From Rhodospirillales bacterium (GTDB taxonomy: Bacteria > Pseudomonadota > Alphaproteobacteria > Rhodospirillales > Casp-alpha2), in contig JABMOG010000090.1 in NCBI GenBank assembly GCA_013204265.1, forward strand, positions 1 to 33,446: DNA of 33,446 nt, in the 5' to 3' direction. Below are positions 32,887 to 33,446 of the stretch, in pieces. The number at the start of each line of letters is the position of its first letter. Position 1 is the first letter of the stretch. The notes beneath the pieces were generated by a model, which worked only from the letters and a program-made list of their open reading frames with translations, made no database searches and was not told where the DNA came from. The translations under genes were made by a program, and so were the position numbers.

Positions 32887-33369
32887 ATGATCAAAGGTTT
32901 ACATCACAACGCCTATCGCTGCCGGGATTCCGAAGAAACCCGCAAGTTCTACGAAGAATTTCTTGGGCTTTCGTTGGTCGGGTCGCTGGCAATCAACGAA
33001 ACCAAGACCGGGCAGGAAACCAATTTTTTGCACACGTTTTACCAGATGGACGATGGCTCGTGCCTGGCCTTTTTCGAGGTCCCGGACCAGCCCTTCGAGT
33101 TTAAGGACCAGCACGATTTTGACCTGCATATCGCGGTTGAGGTAACGCCCGAGGACTTGCAGGCGATGTTTGAGAAGGGCAAGGCCGAAGGCAGGGAGCC
33201 TCGTGGTATCGCCGACCATCATTTCGTCCGCTCCATCTATTTCCGCGATCCCAACGGTTATGTTATCGAGTTGACGGCGAAAACGGATGACCACGATTCT
33301 ATCCTTGATCCTGCCACCAATAACGCCCGTGGCATCCTCGACGATTGGCAGGCTGCGAAGGGGGCCTAG
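32887..33369 (+). CDS. VOC (glyoxalase/dioxygenase-fold) family protein
   Basis: A 160-residue protein with two beta-alpha-beta-beta-beta modules. Probable metal ligands are His in GLHHNAYR (residues 5-8), Glu in AFFEVP, His in DLHIAVEV and Glu in YVIELTAK; FRDPNGYVIEL is the classic VOC ending. Family members include glyoxalase I, methylmalonyl-CoA epimerase and extradiol dioxygenases. It starts ten bases after the flavoprotein with AAGGAG upstream, so it is the last recognisable gene of the operon. The specific reaction is not assigned. An epimerase role on a branched CoA ester would suit the neighbourhood, but this is speculation. Confidence 0.88.
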   Translation: MIKGLHHNAYRCRDSEETRKFYEEFLGLSLVGSLAINETKTGQETNFLHTFYQMDDGSCLAFFEVPDQPFEFKDQHDFDLHIAVEVTPEDLQAMFEKGKAEGREPRGIADHHFVRSIYFRDPNGYVIELTAKTDDHDSILDPATNNARGILDDWQAAKGA

Positions 33370-33394
33370 TTGTTTTTTACGCAAATGCGTCGTC

Positions 33395-33412
33395 GCGGAT
33401 GCAGGCATCCGC
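33395..33412 (+). terminator. Perfect inverted repeat after the VOC gene (possible terminator stem)
   Basis: GCGGATGC-AG-GCATCCGC forms an eight-pair perfect stem 25 bases after the last stop codon. There is no following T-run (TCGGGATTTGC), so a Rho-independent terminator is uncertain; it may instead be a 3' stabilising structure. The rest of 33370-33446 shows no gene. Confidence 0.4.
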
Positions 33413-33446
33413 TCGGGATTTGCTTTAACTGCGAACCTGTTTCAAA

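Noticed and set aside
23177-33369. Reading the SucCD, fumarase and Sdh-like genes as a housekeeping TCA cluster
   Set aside because: No citrate synthase, mdh or sucAB is nearby. FrdA lacks the covalent-FAD His and has an altered substrate loop, and the genes are arranged with a B12 mutase and permeases; a dedicated pathway is more likely.
1-33446. Search by eye for tRNA, rRNA, CRISPR repeats, insertion sequences and att sites
   Set aside because: No cloverleaf, repeat array, transposase, integrase or terminal repeats were seen; gene density is continuous.

Overview
The window looks like a chromosomal segment from a high-GC alphaproteobacterium, probably a marine or soil Rhodospirillales-type organism. 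This is inferred from the gene families: tripartite tricarboxylate transporter (TTT), CoA-ligase/ACAD/APH/DUF6285 cluster, PrpD/PrpF pair and AzlCD. Codon use is strongly GC-rich throughout. No rRNA, tRNA, insertion sequence, phage gene or CRISPR array was seen, and no gene-free stretch exceeds 300 bases; the longest is about 195 bases, at 2963-3157.

Layout, left to right. (1) 1-2962: 3' part of formate-tetrahydrofolate ligase, then a convergent cytoplasmic-type gamma-glutamyltransferase. (2) 3158-7531: a TTT transporter (TctC-TctB-TctA) in one run with a split thiamine-diphosphate decarboxylase resembling sulfopyruvate/phosphonopyruvate decarboxylase (ComD/ComE type). (3) 7542-13347: a ceramidase-like (CREST) membrane protein followed by an acyl-CoA synthetase, SDR, acyl-CoA dehydrogenase, APH-type kinase-like protein and DUF6285 protein, tightly packed and often overlapping; this is an acyl-chain catabolic operon. 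(4) 13420-16004: MmgE/PrpD plus PrpF-family isomerase behind a GTATAC-centred palindrome. (5) 16001-18233, minus strand: AzlC, AzlD and a secreted trypsin-like/TPR protein.

(6) 18306-33369 is the most unusual part. It starts with a B12-dependent carbon-skeleton mutase of the glutamate mutase family (sigma subunit, MutL reactivase, epsilon subunit). An acylating aldehyde dehydrogenase and a SucCD-like ADP-forming CoA ligase follow. After a small cyclic-nucleotide-binding-fold protein come a minus-strand enolase-superfamily enzyme and a TSUP permease. A second plus-strand operon then encodes a respiratory fumarate reductase/succinate dehydrogenase-like complex (B, two haem-type anchors, and A displaced to the end), another TSUP permease, a two-subunit class I fumarase/mesaconase-type hydratase and a VOC protein.

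The enzymes of region 6 suggest a branched C5-dicarboxylate pathway: a mutase product feeds dehydrogenation, hydration and CoA activation. Two observations argue against plain glutamate fermentation or a TCA duplicate. The mutase epsilon subunit has lost the residues that match Arg149, His150 and Glu171 of Clostridium glutamate mutase (Glu171 contacts the substrate amino group). The FrdA-like flavoprotein lacks the covalent-FAD histidine and has an altered substrate threonine. No methylaspartate ammonia-lyase of the classical type is visible. I infer a mutase for a non-amino dicarboxylate, but the substrate is not determined. A sulfonate-related alternative is also possible, because acylating ALDH plus ADP-forming ligase plus TSUP resembles known sulfoacetaldehyde/sulfoacetate modules.

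All family calls come from motifs and recalled family sequences, not from searches.
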